Assembly: GCA_964035795.1 (NCBI GenBank)
Contig: OZ038322.1
Location: forward strand, 12,602,038-12,666,037
Reading direction: 5' to 3'
From: Pterobdella sp. o SKG-2022
Lineage: Eukaryota; Annelida; Clitellata; Hirudinida; Piscicolidae
Length of the DNA: 64,000 bases
Within the stretch, counting starts at the first letter, position 1. Every line of letters begins with the position of its first letter. The notes below the pieces were generated by a model. That model was not told the origin of the DNA and ran no database searches. It was given only the letters and a program-made list of their open reading frames with translations. The translations under genes were made by a program, and so were the position numbers. This document shows, piece after piece, positions 1 through 11,984 of this stretch.

Positions 1-30
1 CATTTAACTAAAAAAAACTTATTTCACTAG

Positions 31-3000
31 CCGACGATCTGGGTGAACTATGGCAAAGACTTCACTCGAGACACTGTTGAAATAGTGGCTCGTGGACCAC
101 CAGGAGGATACGCTTTCGTCAATGCTGTTGATTATGATTTTGCTTTGCGGGGGGCATTGACTTTCATTACAGAACAAAATGTGAGTAGAAAGAATGGAAA
201 ATCTATAATATGTGAATACTTTTTCTGCTTCAAACATTAAAATTAAAAAAAAAATTCTGTGCAGATTATTCATGAACTGATGACATATGATGCCTCAGCT
301 ATAAGTCCTTACCACTTCACGTGGAATGTAAATGATCCTTACTGGGAGCAAACAGTTTTCTTTCCTACTCAAGATACTGGCATGGACACCAACACAACTT
401 TATTTGTAAGCCAAATTACCAATAAATTCTGCAAAATTTATGAGTGTTTCAATTGCAGGCTGCAGGATTATTGCTTCTCAGTGACACAAACATAACCATC
501 AGACAAGGTATAAAATTAAAAATTTTCAAATTAACGTTTATGTACATAGTATATAAAATTTTCATCTAGAGTTTTCTCCTTGTAACCGCTCTTTGGGTTT
601 GGGAATTTGTCCTCTATCTGGTCAGTGCTATGAATTGGACAAGGCTTGTGATGGCGTTATACATTGTAATGATGGATTCGACGAAGTTGCTTGTAAGACA
701 CATATTTTTTAAGTGACGATAAACATTCCACCAGTACTTTTCACTGAAAACTTAATTCAAAGGTGCTTCTGACCCCAAAGATTTATACACTCCAAGACCA
801 AACGAGCTTTCTGGCCTCTTTTGGACCAGCAGATACCAAGACAGTTGGGCAGCCTTTTGGAAAAGTTGCTATATCAAGTAAATGGATTTAATGCTTTTCA
901 TAATATTTGTGATGAATCTGAAAATTGAAGTTTGTTTAGATTTTATTATTAACAACTCGAGTTTTTTTTATTTTAAAGACAAGTCGGTAGAGGGGAAATG
1001 TCTGTACTGCAAGAAGAGCTTCTGGATCCTTTGATACTTGGAGGCTTTTTCATGCACCCTGAACATGGCTTTTCGATTGCAAGAGAATATGTGATGGTAA
1101 AAGTTATAAATTATTTTTTGAATGATATAATTCAAACTATTTCAAAAAAACTTTTTTTAGCACGACACTACGAGAATATTCTTTGTGAATATTGAGCGTC
1201 CAGAGCTGATACGTAGGGGTGAACAAGTGGGCTTGCGGCTGGATATATACAACTATTGGAATCAAGACATGGAGGTTAAAAACTTATTTAATAAATTTTT
1301 TGAAATTTTGTAATTATACTAGCATCTAAAAAATTCTAGTGATTTCAAAAACAATATTTAATTATAGATATTGATATTGCTTCACGGGAATGAGAACTAT
1401 CGCTTTGTAGTTGTCGAGGATTTTGGCTATGTAGTTTCATTTAATCCAAGAACCATTAAAGGGGACATCCAAACAATGGTTTCGGTATGTGAAATCTATC
1501 TGGTATAAATATATTCATAACAATTTCTTCAATTTCCTTTATTTAAAAATTTATAAATGTCAAAATACGGTTGAAGCTAAACTATAAGTAGCTTAAAAAG
1601 AAATTACTATAGAAGAAACGATTAGTAGAATTGCAAAACTTCAAAAGATTGCTGATAATGATAATTTGTTTCAACTTGAAATATTCTACAGATAAAAGGA
1701 AACATGGTGGCAACATATCAGATGTTCCCAATTGTGGCTACTATCCCAAGAGGAGAAATCGCTATAAGAATCAGTACTTACAGCAGTCAAAGGATTGATG
1801 ATGAAGAAGTCAACATAAAAATTGATGTATACATTCTTTTTAAATTATTTAATCAATTTTCTTTCTGAAATATTTCTTAAACTATGTTTTAATAGTATGA
1901 TGGAGTAGTAGGAAGAGTGAGGCATACTCCATTTGTGGTTGACTTAGTGAATTCGGGATCATTGCTTATTCCTGATCTCAAAATCAATATTTCTGAAAGA
2001 TTTGTCGATCCTGGTTCTAGAAAGTTACTCTATATTCCTTATTCAAACAAAGCAACATTATATGTTTATGGTAGGCGAATATCGAAAAGTTTAGTGAAGA
2101 ATATTAATAAGAAAAAAACAACACAAATTCTAGGTGATTTGGTATCTCCGGGTTTCTTCAAATCTCATTTGACTTCTATGAACACAGCTGACCAATACCA
2201 CGACAGTGCCGAAGGGTATATGTATGATTTTGCCGTCAATTTGCAAACTCTTCGATATCTAGAGGTTCTCGGTCTTTTGCATAGAGAGGAGACAGATCAA
2301 GTTTTGGAATACATGCAAGTTGGTAAGTCTGAGAGATGAAGATTCGTTTAAATCTATATCGTAAATATATTATATTAAAATACGTTTACGCAGTGTTGGC
2401 CAGACAGTATGCTTATATGGGCATAAACGGGGAATATAGAGAGTTTAGAAGATCTCAAAAACCTTCTATAAGGTTATAAAAAAGTTTAACAAAATTCTTT
2501 AAGTTAGTTTTTATAGAATTTCATAAACTTGAAAATTATAAAAATTCAGAATTTCAGCAATGGCTCTGAGGTACTTGCACGAGGCCTTGATAAGCACCTG
2601 GTCTGAGGTGGTGTATGTCGACGTTGAAATCTTGAATAAAATTTCTAGTTGGATTTACTCAATGCAAGCTCCCAATGGCTCTTTTGCCGAACCTCAATGG
2701 TTTATCAGCGATCGTAGGTTTGACGTAAGTAATCATGCTATTCTATGAAAATTTTAAATTCATATTTAAATTTCTAAAAAAAAATTTTCTTTTGTATATT
2801 CTATGTCATTCAATAAAATAAAATTTATTTCAGCCTGTTACTATCAGTAAAGTTGATAATTCTACAATGTATCTCAACATACCTTTGACTGCATATGTCT
2901 GCATTTCTCTATCGTTGGCAAAACGTCTCACCAGTGTAAGAAACAATAAAATTCACAGTTTAATATTGAGTTAATATCAATATTTTTATAAAAAAATAAT

Positions 3001-4835
3001 TGAAATTTTTCTGCAGTCGTCGAAACAAGACGCCAACAAGGCGGTAACAAAAGCGTCTGATTATCTTTCAGAGCAACTTAGACACATAAGTGATCCTTTC
3101 CAAATGGCTATTACAGCTTATGCATTGCAAGCCTCTGCTCACAAAGACGCTGATACTGCTTACAATCTTATGCATGCAATGAAAACTGAAGGTATCAAGT
3201 AGTTATTCAAAAGATTTTGTAGAAATATTTATTGAATATTCAATTGTTTTAGATCTCCACGTGTACTGGGCATCTGAACCAATAAGCAAAAACCCCACGG
3301 ATCGTATTAACAACGTAGAATATTTGTTTGAACGTGATTATCATCCAAATGTTGGCAATGCTGTTTTGGGTACTTCATATGCCATGCTATGTACTTTGGC
3401 AAGGAATCATGTAGCTAGAGCGGTGCCAATAATGAAATTTCTTGCTGACCAGCACAATAGACTGATGGGATGGTCTTCAACTTTGGTAAGTCCTAAATAT
3501 ATGCACAGTTAAAATTTTAAGTTATCATTTATTTTATAAAAATATTTTTAGGATACTATTGTGGCTTTAGAAGCTATGGCGGAGTTTTCATTTCGACAAA
3601 CCAACAGAGATTTTTACCATCTGCAACTTGATTTCAAACATTCTACAAACTCCTCTTGGCATGCTAGAGTCAAACTTGATCGAAACAACTTTGCTAATCT
3701 TTTTACATTTGACGTGAGATACTTATAAATATTGGCTTTTTTTAATGAAAAAATTATGGACAGGTTCAACCAGCTTATGGAGAGTTGATTACGAAAGCGG
3801 AAGGAACTGGATATGCATTCATTGCGGTTGGTTTCGTTTTTGTTTGAATCGATTGATTGTCTGCTAAATAAATGAGTGAAACTTTTGAAAATATTTGATC
3901 ATTTTTAGATGGATTTTTACGTTCATTTTGAAAAACCACACCAAGTGGAAGAAGTTGGACCAACGTTTCCTTCTTTTAGTCTGGATCTTGATTCCCATAG
4001 GTTTTGGGGACGAAATGCCTCTCAAATGGAAATGAATATTTGTTTCAAGTTTGTTATTAGTTTAAACTTCAATTGAATTATGAACATTCAAATATAAAAA
4101 TTTCATTAATTTTGAAACTTTGACTAAAAGTATCAAATGCTCGCAGGTGGTTGAGAACAGACTTGTATCCCAGGGCTGGCATGAGTAACGTTATAGTAGA
4201 AATTCCTACAGGCTATATCATAAGCAGAGATACTATAGAGTGGATGTATAGAGCTGGTTTCCCCGGACTTAAAAGAGTTCGCTTTTATGAACAAAAGCTG
4301 ATTACTTTCTTTGAATATGTGAGTCTGATTTATAATATAGATTACTCACAAGATTTTTAGTCATTTTTAAAATTTTTTAAGTTTTCATTTTGACAAAATA
4401 ACTAATTTTTTTTATTTGAAGGTTGAACCTGTAAGAACTTGTTTCAGCTTTGTGGCGGACCGATGGTATCCTATAGCGAATACTTCTATCAGTCACTTAT
4501 TTATGATAAGAGAATACAGTGAATCAGGTATTTCATTTTGAATTTCAAAATATGTCATGAAGTTTAGTTTATGTTTTTTTTGTGCGAGAATTCAATCAAT
4601 TACGTATTGAATTTCAGGCATGCAAAAGTTGAGTGCTTACAATACCTACTCTCTCTTTCAATTGCACATATGCCAAGTGTGTGGCTCATTCCAATGTCCG
4701 TACTGCCCATTCTACAACAAGGCTCCTGGTCTTCTATCTCACCCCTCATTACTTCTATTTGTATTACAGAGCTTTTTTGTTTCATATTCAATTTATTATC
4801 TTTTTGGGAACTATGACATTGACTCGAATTTCTAA
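31..4835 (+). CDS. Thioester-less macroglobulin complement-related protein (Mcr/CD109-like), 3' part
   Basis: This is the C-terminal part of an alpha-2-macroglobulin-family protein; the 5' end lies off the left edge. About 21 exons read in one frame. After an MG6-like segment (RGPPGGYAFVNAVDYDFALR) there is a six-cysteine LDL-receptor class A domain at 570-692, with the typical acidic end (CNDGFDEVAC). The DFPET-equivalent segment, CUB and TED-like exons follow (a glycine-rich helix repeat with NGSFAEP near 2680), and a receptor-binding MG8 domain ends the protein. The place where CGEQ should be (exon 1895-2321, through SPGFFKSHLTSMNTADQYHD) has no such motif, and no VIH histidine is seen downstream. 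An LDLa insert plus a lost thioester is the arrangement known for insect Mcr. The last exon carries a Cys cluster (CQVCGSFQCPYC) and then a hydrophobic stretch (LLLFVLQSFFVSYSIYYLF), suggesting membrane or GPI attachment. The family is certain; Mcr orthology is inferred. Confidence 0.9.
570..692 (+). other. LDLa domain exon inside the Mcr-like gene
   Basis: A single exon encodes one LDL-receptor class A repeat. It has six cysteines and the calcium-binding acidic pattern D-G-x-x-x-C-x-D-G-x-D-E. The exon starts after ctag and ends at a gtaag donor one base into the last cysteine codon, which the next exon completes. Such an insert near the bait region separates Mcr-type proteins from ordinary TEPs. 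Confidence 0.85.
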
Positions 4836-4965
4836 TTTTTCAAGTGCATAGATTTATTTTTGATAAGACCCATTTTTAAAAATACATTCTATTATTTTTA
4901 ATACGCCATTCATTTTAATATGTGTAAAAATTATTGAAAAATATTGAATCGAGTTTTATATTGTC

Positions 4966-7766
4966 TCATTCACTATCTTCTACAAACATAAGTCTAAGAT
5001 TTTCACTAGAGAAAAAGATTCCGAGAGTACCAAAAGATAAAAATAAAGTGAAAATAATGAAGGAAAAACGGTCAATCACTCTAGCTGCAAATTTCCATTC
5101 ATTTATTTCATCCGAAGAGGAATCTCCATCTTTTATGTTTTTAGTAATGAATTTGATTTCGTAAAGAATCCCTGATAATTCTTGTTTTAATTTCAATAGG
5201 GAAGTAAAAAGTCTAAAGTTTGGGTCACTCATGTACGTTCGTGGCCTGGTAGTATCTTCACTCATTTTCATTAGCTGAGAGCTGAAAGGATTTTTTGGGT
5301 TTTTCTTTTGGTTGATTTGAATGCTTGTTGATGCTTGTTGCATTATATGGTTTGCCGTTTCCACTTCTTCCAACTCTTCAAGTTCTTCTTTTGTAAATGG
5401 ATTTTTGGGTTTTTTATCTGGCCTTGACATAAACATAAGCCAAGCAAGGTGGTTGTTTATGTACTTTTCAACCTTCAAATAGTTTTAAATCTATGAATTA
5501 TAAATAATTTCTGAATTAAGCAGTAAGTAAAACCAACAAAAGGTGAAATTTTGTAAAACTCGGGAGTCCTGTAATGGAAATTGATGACTAGGGTGGTGAA
5601 GACTAATGAAATGGTGCATAAAACCATCAAAAAAGCAAAGTAGATACCTGGTTGAAAATTTTGGCAATTTCAATATCAGAATAATTTGCTTCATAATACT
5701 CAATATATAAGTTTTCTAACCAATCAAAGGCACAGACATTGAAGTAGAGGGCACAATTTCTGCTACGATCAACTGAAACACACTCAATGCAAGTAAAATT
5801 GTTATTCCTGAAATGAAATTTGAATTTTTATTTGGTTTCATTGTGAATTATATAATAATCGAAAAACACGCAACCTAAAGTGATTTTAGCATTGGTATCA
5901 GTCGGTAGCAAAAAAGTGAAAACAGCTAGAGAAGAAATGAGAGCACAAGGAATGATAAGGTTAGAACCATAATACAGAGTTCTTCTACGGATTACTATGG
6001 TATATGTTATATCTATGTATGGAAGTCCGGGACAACAAGCATAATATACCACGTTACGCTTTGCTGGGGCCTCTAATGTTGTTTAAAATTTTTATTGTAA
6101 CATGGAAACTTCATGAAAATTTAAATTATTTCTAAAGCTTTGAGTTTTTGAAAATAATTAATGAAATTAAAATTTTTTTCTCAAAATTAAATAAAAATTA
6201 CCAATAAGTCTCCACTCTCCGTTCAATTGAAAATTATCCAAATTCATCATATCTGAAGTCATAGAAAGATTAACTTTTGCTCCAGGATAAGACCAAATAC
6301 CAAACTTCAAACGACATCGTTGTTCATCAAACGGAAACCACGTTATATCGATGGAACATGATGAGATCCAGATTCCTAAAGGCATCCATGTACACAAGCC
6401 ATCATGGGTTAAAATTACATTAACTGGAAACTTGCTGTCGATTGCGGCTGAAGCACTAAAGAAAAGTATAATAATGCACTGAAACGTGATTTTAAATATA
6501 ATTTGCTTAATCACTTAATAATGTGAGCTAGCCTTACGAAAAGCTTCGTGTCATTTAATAAATACTTTTTGTTTGTTGTCCTTAATAAATTTTCAGAAAC
6601 AGTTATTCAAATTGAGTTATCTACCTGTTGTAAAGAAGTAAATCTGGGGTCCAAATTTTCACCCAGTTGATCCTGATGCTGTCGACTCCCCCATAATCCT
6701 TGGGGTCCCATGTTAGTCTCGGGTCGTACCAGGTCTTTTGTTGGTTGAAAAAACATTATTAAATCAATTAAGTCGTTTCCATGAATTTTTGTACAAAAAA
6801 AAGATTTTTTTAAAAACACAATTAAAGTGAAATCTTTTTTATGAATCCTCAATTGATATTTTTAAAGTTTAATTGCTATACAAAACATACATAAGTTGCC
6901 TCTGAAAAGAAATAAACTTAGCTTTTTTATATAGCTTACTAGTCTACTGGATAAAAAATACTTTTACTGAATGAATCTCTGTGTAATAATCTAACAAATA
7001 AAAAATTTCAGCCAAAATCCTCATCAATGAGATATATCGGCTAAAATCTAAAATGAAAGTTTTACAAATGAAAATCTAAATGTTAAATGAGATGTAGATA
7101 AGTTGTAGAACTATATCAATATTATATTCAATAATCCTAATTTTTATGCTTATAAAAATTTTCGACTATAAGGGATTGGTATACATAAGTAAACCATAAA
7201 CGCGAAACTAGCAGCTCCATCTTCTCATCCTGCAAGGTTAAAACAACATCTGAATATGTATCGATTCTATATTGATTCTCTCAAATCTCCAATAACACAA
7301 AACATCGTTAGCAAGGTATACTTACGACGTTGAGAACAGATTGTAATGAAGTTTCAAGTTTAACATCTACCACTTCGGAATCATCTTTCACAGGCCTTGA
7401 AATACTGCGATTAACGAAATTTGTTGTTAGATTTTATGAATATCTAGAATTGAGGTTTATATATTGTTTTTTAAAAGTAAGCTTATAAATTTTAAATTAT
7501 CATTCCTGTATTGAAAGCTGAAATTTTTGAGCAAGAAAAACACGCAAACTAAATATATTTCAGAATAGTTATTAATAAATTCTAAAATTCAATTCAAATA
7601 TATATTATAGTTCTTAAAGATTATGTTCTGCAGATATGAGCAAAATAAACAAAGGTGCATATTTGAATCACCGAAAAATTGTCTGAAAACAAAACGGCTT
7701 TCCACCTTTGGTAGCCGCTTTCTTCCAACAAAAATGTGATTAGTTTATCTTCATTCCGACCCGCTC
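4966..7766 (-). CDS. Nicotinic acetylcholine receptor alpha-type subunit, copy 1 (5' exon not found)
   Basis: This is a Cys-loop ligand-gated ion channel subunit. Exons read on the minus strand: 7706-7766, 7326-7404, 7185-7229, 6625-6734, 6202-6455, 5875-6063, 5721-5807, 5538-5647 and 4966-5472, in frame throughout (480 codons including stop). Visible features are RPV in the N-terminal helix region, WTPDLLLYN (loop A), the Cys-loop [15 protein letters not shown], loop B FGIWSYPG, the vicinal cysteines [10 protein letters not shown] (alpha-type agonist loop C), TM1, TM2, TM3, a short intracellular loop and TM4. The turn before TM2 reads [12 protein letters not shown]: the usual Gly-Glu-Lys is Asn-Ala-Lys, so the intermediate-ring glutamate is missing. 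No signal-peptide exon was recognised upstream of 7766, and the first exon listed is the least certain. It is a tandem paralogue of the copy at 8968-11984. TTTATT at 4853-4858 could be its polyA signal. Confidence 0.85.
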
Positions 7767-8967
7767 CTTGATAAACGTAGAAATTAATAGTTTTGATGAG
7801 TTGAGAAACAAAGTTTTTTTTCTCTCGTTTAAAATCAGAACTATTTAACCGAAGGGTGTTTAATTTTTATGAATTCGATAGATAAAACTTCAACTTACGA
7901 CAGAAATGGCTGAAATATAATAAAGTTAGAAGAAAAATTTTAAAAATAACTGTTTTGTTGAACATTGTGCTAAATCGTTTCTGCTATCATATTATATTCG
8001 CTGTTTATGATATATTCAAATTTTATTCAACACTACAACTATTCTTATTATAAAGGCTCAAATTTTCTTGCAATTTTTTATAGGGAACAACAGTTACACA
8101 ATATACTTTGAAATCCACTCGCTTTAAACTTTATGATGCTTTAGTTTTGCATGCATCTTAGCTTATATATGGGCTTGAGAAGTATAACTGCAAACATGTT
8201 TAACAACCAGCGCATGCTTTGGTGTATCACAGGTGATAATATTGATTTTAAACATTTTTTTCAGTGTTTAAATTATGTTTTAAAGCTCGTTTTTCAAAGC
8301 CTTTAAAAAGAATTTCTAAAATTAATTTTCAAAATTTATTATCATTTTCTATTTATAAATTTTAAAGATCTAATTAAAAATACTTTTATTGAGAAAAAAA
8401 CATCATAATCGAAATTAAGCAAGTTTTCTGTTTAAATAGATGAGTTAAGAGTTATCAAAACAATTTATATATGATAATGATGTTGTGCACAGATCGAAGC
8501 CAATTCGCCTGCTTTACATCTCAGCTACTGCTTAACAATTAATCCCCACTCATTCAAATATACTCAAATCATATTCGATAAGAGGTAGTATTATAAATGT
8601 ATATTTTATTTATTTGAAAATAAATATTTCTATTAAAAAATTTTCATATGTTAACATTTTAGTTAAGAAAAAATGGTTTTACATTACTTTTTCAAAAAAG
8701 AGTAATATATAAATATAACTAGTTAATAAAATACAAGTTTTTTCAAAAAAAATTGATGATGAATTAAAAATCTATACATTTTTCATACTTTTTGTTTGAA
8801 GATCGCGGCATTGCTAATGTTCGTCAAAAAAATGGTTCAAAAAAGCATTTTTCTCCAATATATAAAAAACCGTGAATTATGAAGAGTAATTTTGAACAAT
8901 AGCTAAAAAATAGTATATTAATTGAAAATAATTTTTAAAAAAGCAGATACATGCAACTGTGGGTCAG
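7767..8967. other. Spacer between the two nAChR genes
   Basis: This AT-rich spacer must contain the promoter and probably the signal-peptide exon of the first nAChR gene, both on the minus strand. I looked for a start codon followed by a hydrophobic leader. The only weak candidate is an ATG at about 8210 on the minus strand with a short hydrophobic run, and I could not link it to the next exon. Nothing else was recognised. Confidence 0.4.
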
Positions 8968-11900
8968 TTAGTTGCACCTAGATGTGCTCAAAGGTTCTTT
9001 GGAGTCATAGAGAGTTGGAGCTTGAATCACTATACCTATGGTTCCTACCAAGCACGCTGCCGAAAATACCCATAGAAAAAGCCGATCCAACACCATCGCT
9101 ACGTATTGCCAGTCATGTTTTATCTATAGGGAAAGAATTCAAAATGAAATTAATGATATAAATGTATCTTCTTCCATCATGAAAATTTTGTTGGACAAAA
9201 AAGATTTACAAACTCTTTGAAACTCATCTTGTTGCTTCATGTGATCAGAAATGAAATTCACACCACTCATGGCTTTTTTCACCAAAGGGTGGTTTGAATT
9301 AGCCCTGAGACTGAAATGTTCTATAACTGAAGACTGAAGCGTTGAAATGGGGGAAGTTGATAAAAGGGACCCTGGATGGATTGGTGTCGTCAAGAAGGTC
9401 CTGTTGGCTGTGCACAATTTTAGTACAAATAATTGAAACTTCATGTAGAGTTAAATATTTTGTTCGTGGTTTATGATAATCTGTACTAACTTAAGTCGCT
9501 CGTTTGGTTTCTTTTGATAGGGTCGAGTTGAATTTCATCGAACCTTCCCATTTCTAGATCTTCTTGCATTTCTTCCATAAATCTTAGTGAGATTCACGAT
9601 AAAAGTATGTAAATATAGCAAATCTGTACTAACTACTAAAAATATTAGTTTTTTAGGTTCATATTACTTGAATCTAATTAAGAGAGTCAGAGTTATTCAT
9701 GATTAAAAAAAGACATAAAACATCGGCAAAAACCCTGCCTCCTACAGTAAAAAAACAAACCTTCTACGTTGATATTCAATGCCATAACGGTCAATGCCAT
9801 AATTCCTTTCACTTAAAACGCTACTCTTTTCCTTGTTCGGTTGTATCTTAAAAAGAAGATTGATAGATAACTTATCTAGTTAATGTTGATTTGTTATTAA
9901 ACACATTAAAATACTTAATATTGATATTTTACGTCAAAAATTAGACTTGAAATATATTTATTTGAATTTAATTTTTTAAATTTTTGATATAAATTTGATA
10001 ATAAATTTAAAAAAAAGTATTTACAAAAAATCTTTTTCACCTGTCTCATAAGTAATAATCTTGGAAGCACGGAGAGGAAAAGAGACCTTATCCAAGGAGA
10101 CATGACGTGTGTGGAAGGAGATCTGAAGTGAATATTCAACACAAAAACAGTCACAATAATGGAACATGTCACCAACACCATGGTAAAGAGAAGATATTTG
10201 CCGATCAAGGGAGTTGCTAGAGATGTAGGAGGGTTTATTTCTGCCACTAGCAACAGAAAAATATTGAGAGAATTTAGTATGGTAATTCCCATTGTGATTT
10301 TTTCACCGCTACTTGCTGGGATATAAAACACCAGTAAAGTTACAGAACAAATAGCTACACAAGGTAGTATTAGGTTAACGGTATAAAACAGCGTTTTTCT
10401 GAAATTGAAAATGTGTATTTCAACATCTCTTCAACTTTTTATTTTGAATTAGGTATTATCAAAAAACCTTCTTATAGTAATGTTGAATTTTATATCTGGG
10501 AACGGCTCGTCACAACAAGTGTAATGTTTTATAAACTTTTTTGCTGGAACAGCTAGCAAGTCCCACTCAGTACTCCTGCAATAGTCGCTTAGATCTATCC
10601 CCTGATGTTTTGAAGTTTTCAATTTTTCTATTATATAACACTGAAGCGGCAAGTGTTTAAAATGTTTTTATATTTAACTCAAAAATGCCCAACTTCTTCC
10701 ACAATGTCAAGTGGACTCATTTCGCCCTTGAGTTCCTTGAGCATTATGTCTACAGACATACCATCGTAAGACCATGATCCTGAGATGTTTTTCCATTAAA
10801 AATTGTTCCAAATTAGACGATTTTGAATTAATTTAATTTTATTATAAAGCGAAGACTATTTTTTCAAAAAAAATTTTGCTCTATATCGTTAATTGACTCA
10901 AAATGTTTTGAAACCTATTTTAAGATGGCATGATTGTTCGTCAAACGGGAAAAATTCTACATCGATTGAACACAAGCTCTTATACACAGCTGGGGGCCTC
11001 CACATCACCTTTTATTTGTATATTCTCAAATATAAATTTTTAAAAACAAAAATTATAATAGTTCAGGTTGTTTAAGATAACAAACTTGGCCGTTTGAATG
11101 GATTGTGGCTTTTGTCATTAGTTTGACTGTGAAGTTCCCATCGGCACTTTATAAAGTAGTTACCAGTATTATTTAAATTTATTTAAAAAGTTGTATTAAA
11201 ACCCAACACAAAGTACTTATAAAACAAATTTTGACGAAACTTTTAAAGTGTACTTCTTTGAGAATATAATAGTTTGTCTTACGAAAAGCTGGGTGAAACA
11301 TTGTTTAATAAACACTGTGTTTGTTACCCATGTAATCGTTTAAGGCAATTCTACCTTATTAATCTGAAAATAAATTCTATATAACCTGTTGTACAGAACA
11401 ATATCTGGAAGCCATATTTCATCGGATGGCACAAATAGTCTATCAGCCCCGCCATACTCTTCAGGGTTCCAGGTCAACCGGTAGTCAAACCATTGCTTAA
11501 TAATGTATACTATCGTTATAAAATAGTTTGAGGTTCATTTCATCATTATAAATTTTCGAGCAAATATAGTGAGATTATTTACGATAAAAAATTTATTGAA
11601 ACTTCACCTGATCCAACCAGACATTTGAAGTCATTATTTGGTTTTTCTCATCCTTTTGATTGTTGATTTTGTCCATGAATCCGTTTATTTAATGCAACTA
11701 AGTTCAAACTAAAAAAACTTACTATGTCGATAATTTGAGACAACCTCAAACCTAAAATTGAAATTTTTTCCAAATGTATATGATGAAAAATTGAGTAAAA
11801 TTGTGTATGAACCTATATTAACAAGAAGAATATCAGAGGTATTCGTGACAGGTCTTATTAGCTTATCATAAGCACTCTTCTTCAATAAATCGTCATACAA

Positions 11901-11984
11901 TCGTTTTGATTCAGTGCTAGCTAAAGTAAACCTTTTAAAATTCGTAACAAACAGCAAAGTTATTAAATATTTAAGCAACAACAT
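8968..11984 (-). CDS. Nicotinic acetylcholine receptor alpha-type subunit, copy 2
   Basis: This is a complete Cys-loop receptor subunit: 13 exons, 538 codons, in frame. Exons: 11813-11984, 11723-11751, 11608-11652, 11386-11495, 11086-11146, 10915-11008, 10694-10779, 10468-10601, 10041-10398, 9761-9846, 9491-9582, 9214-9407 and 8968-9123. The protein begins with a signal peptide ([16 protein letters not shown]). It has the RPV motif, NVWLDQ (loop D region), WLPDIVLYN, the Cys-loop [15 protein letters not shown], loop B GSWSYDG and vicinal cysteines in [12 protein letters not shown], marking an alpha-type subunit. TM1-TM3 lie in one exon, and TM2 carries the canonical GEK filter (SSGEKITMG), so cation conduction is expected. 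A charged cytoplasmic loop precedes the MA helix ([11 protein letters not shown]) and TM4. It acts at the plasma membrane as part of a pentamer. It lies head to head with the kinesin gene. The exon 7/8 boundary (10694/10601) is the least certain junction. Confidence 0.92.

Noticed and set aside
6890..6920. 11-nt microexon (AGGCAACTTAT) with good splice sites in nAChR copy 1
   Set aside because: It gives a stop or breaks frame; extending the previous exon to 7185 joins directly and aligns perfectly (LWFTY then TWYDP).
7326..7404. Possible frameshift in the RPV exon of nAChR copy 1
   Set aside because: On re-reading the bases the exon is 79 nt and continuous ([19 protein letters not shown]); the apparent extra base was a reading error.
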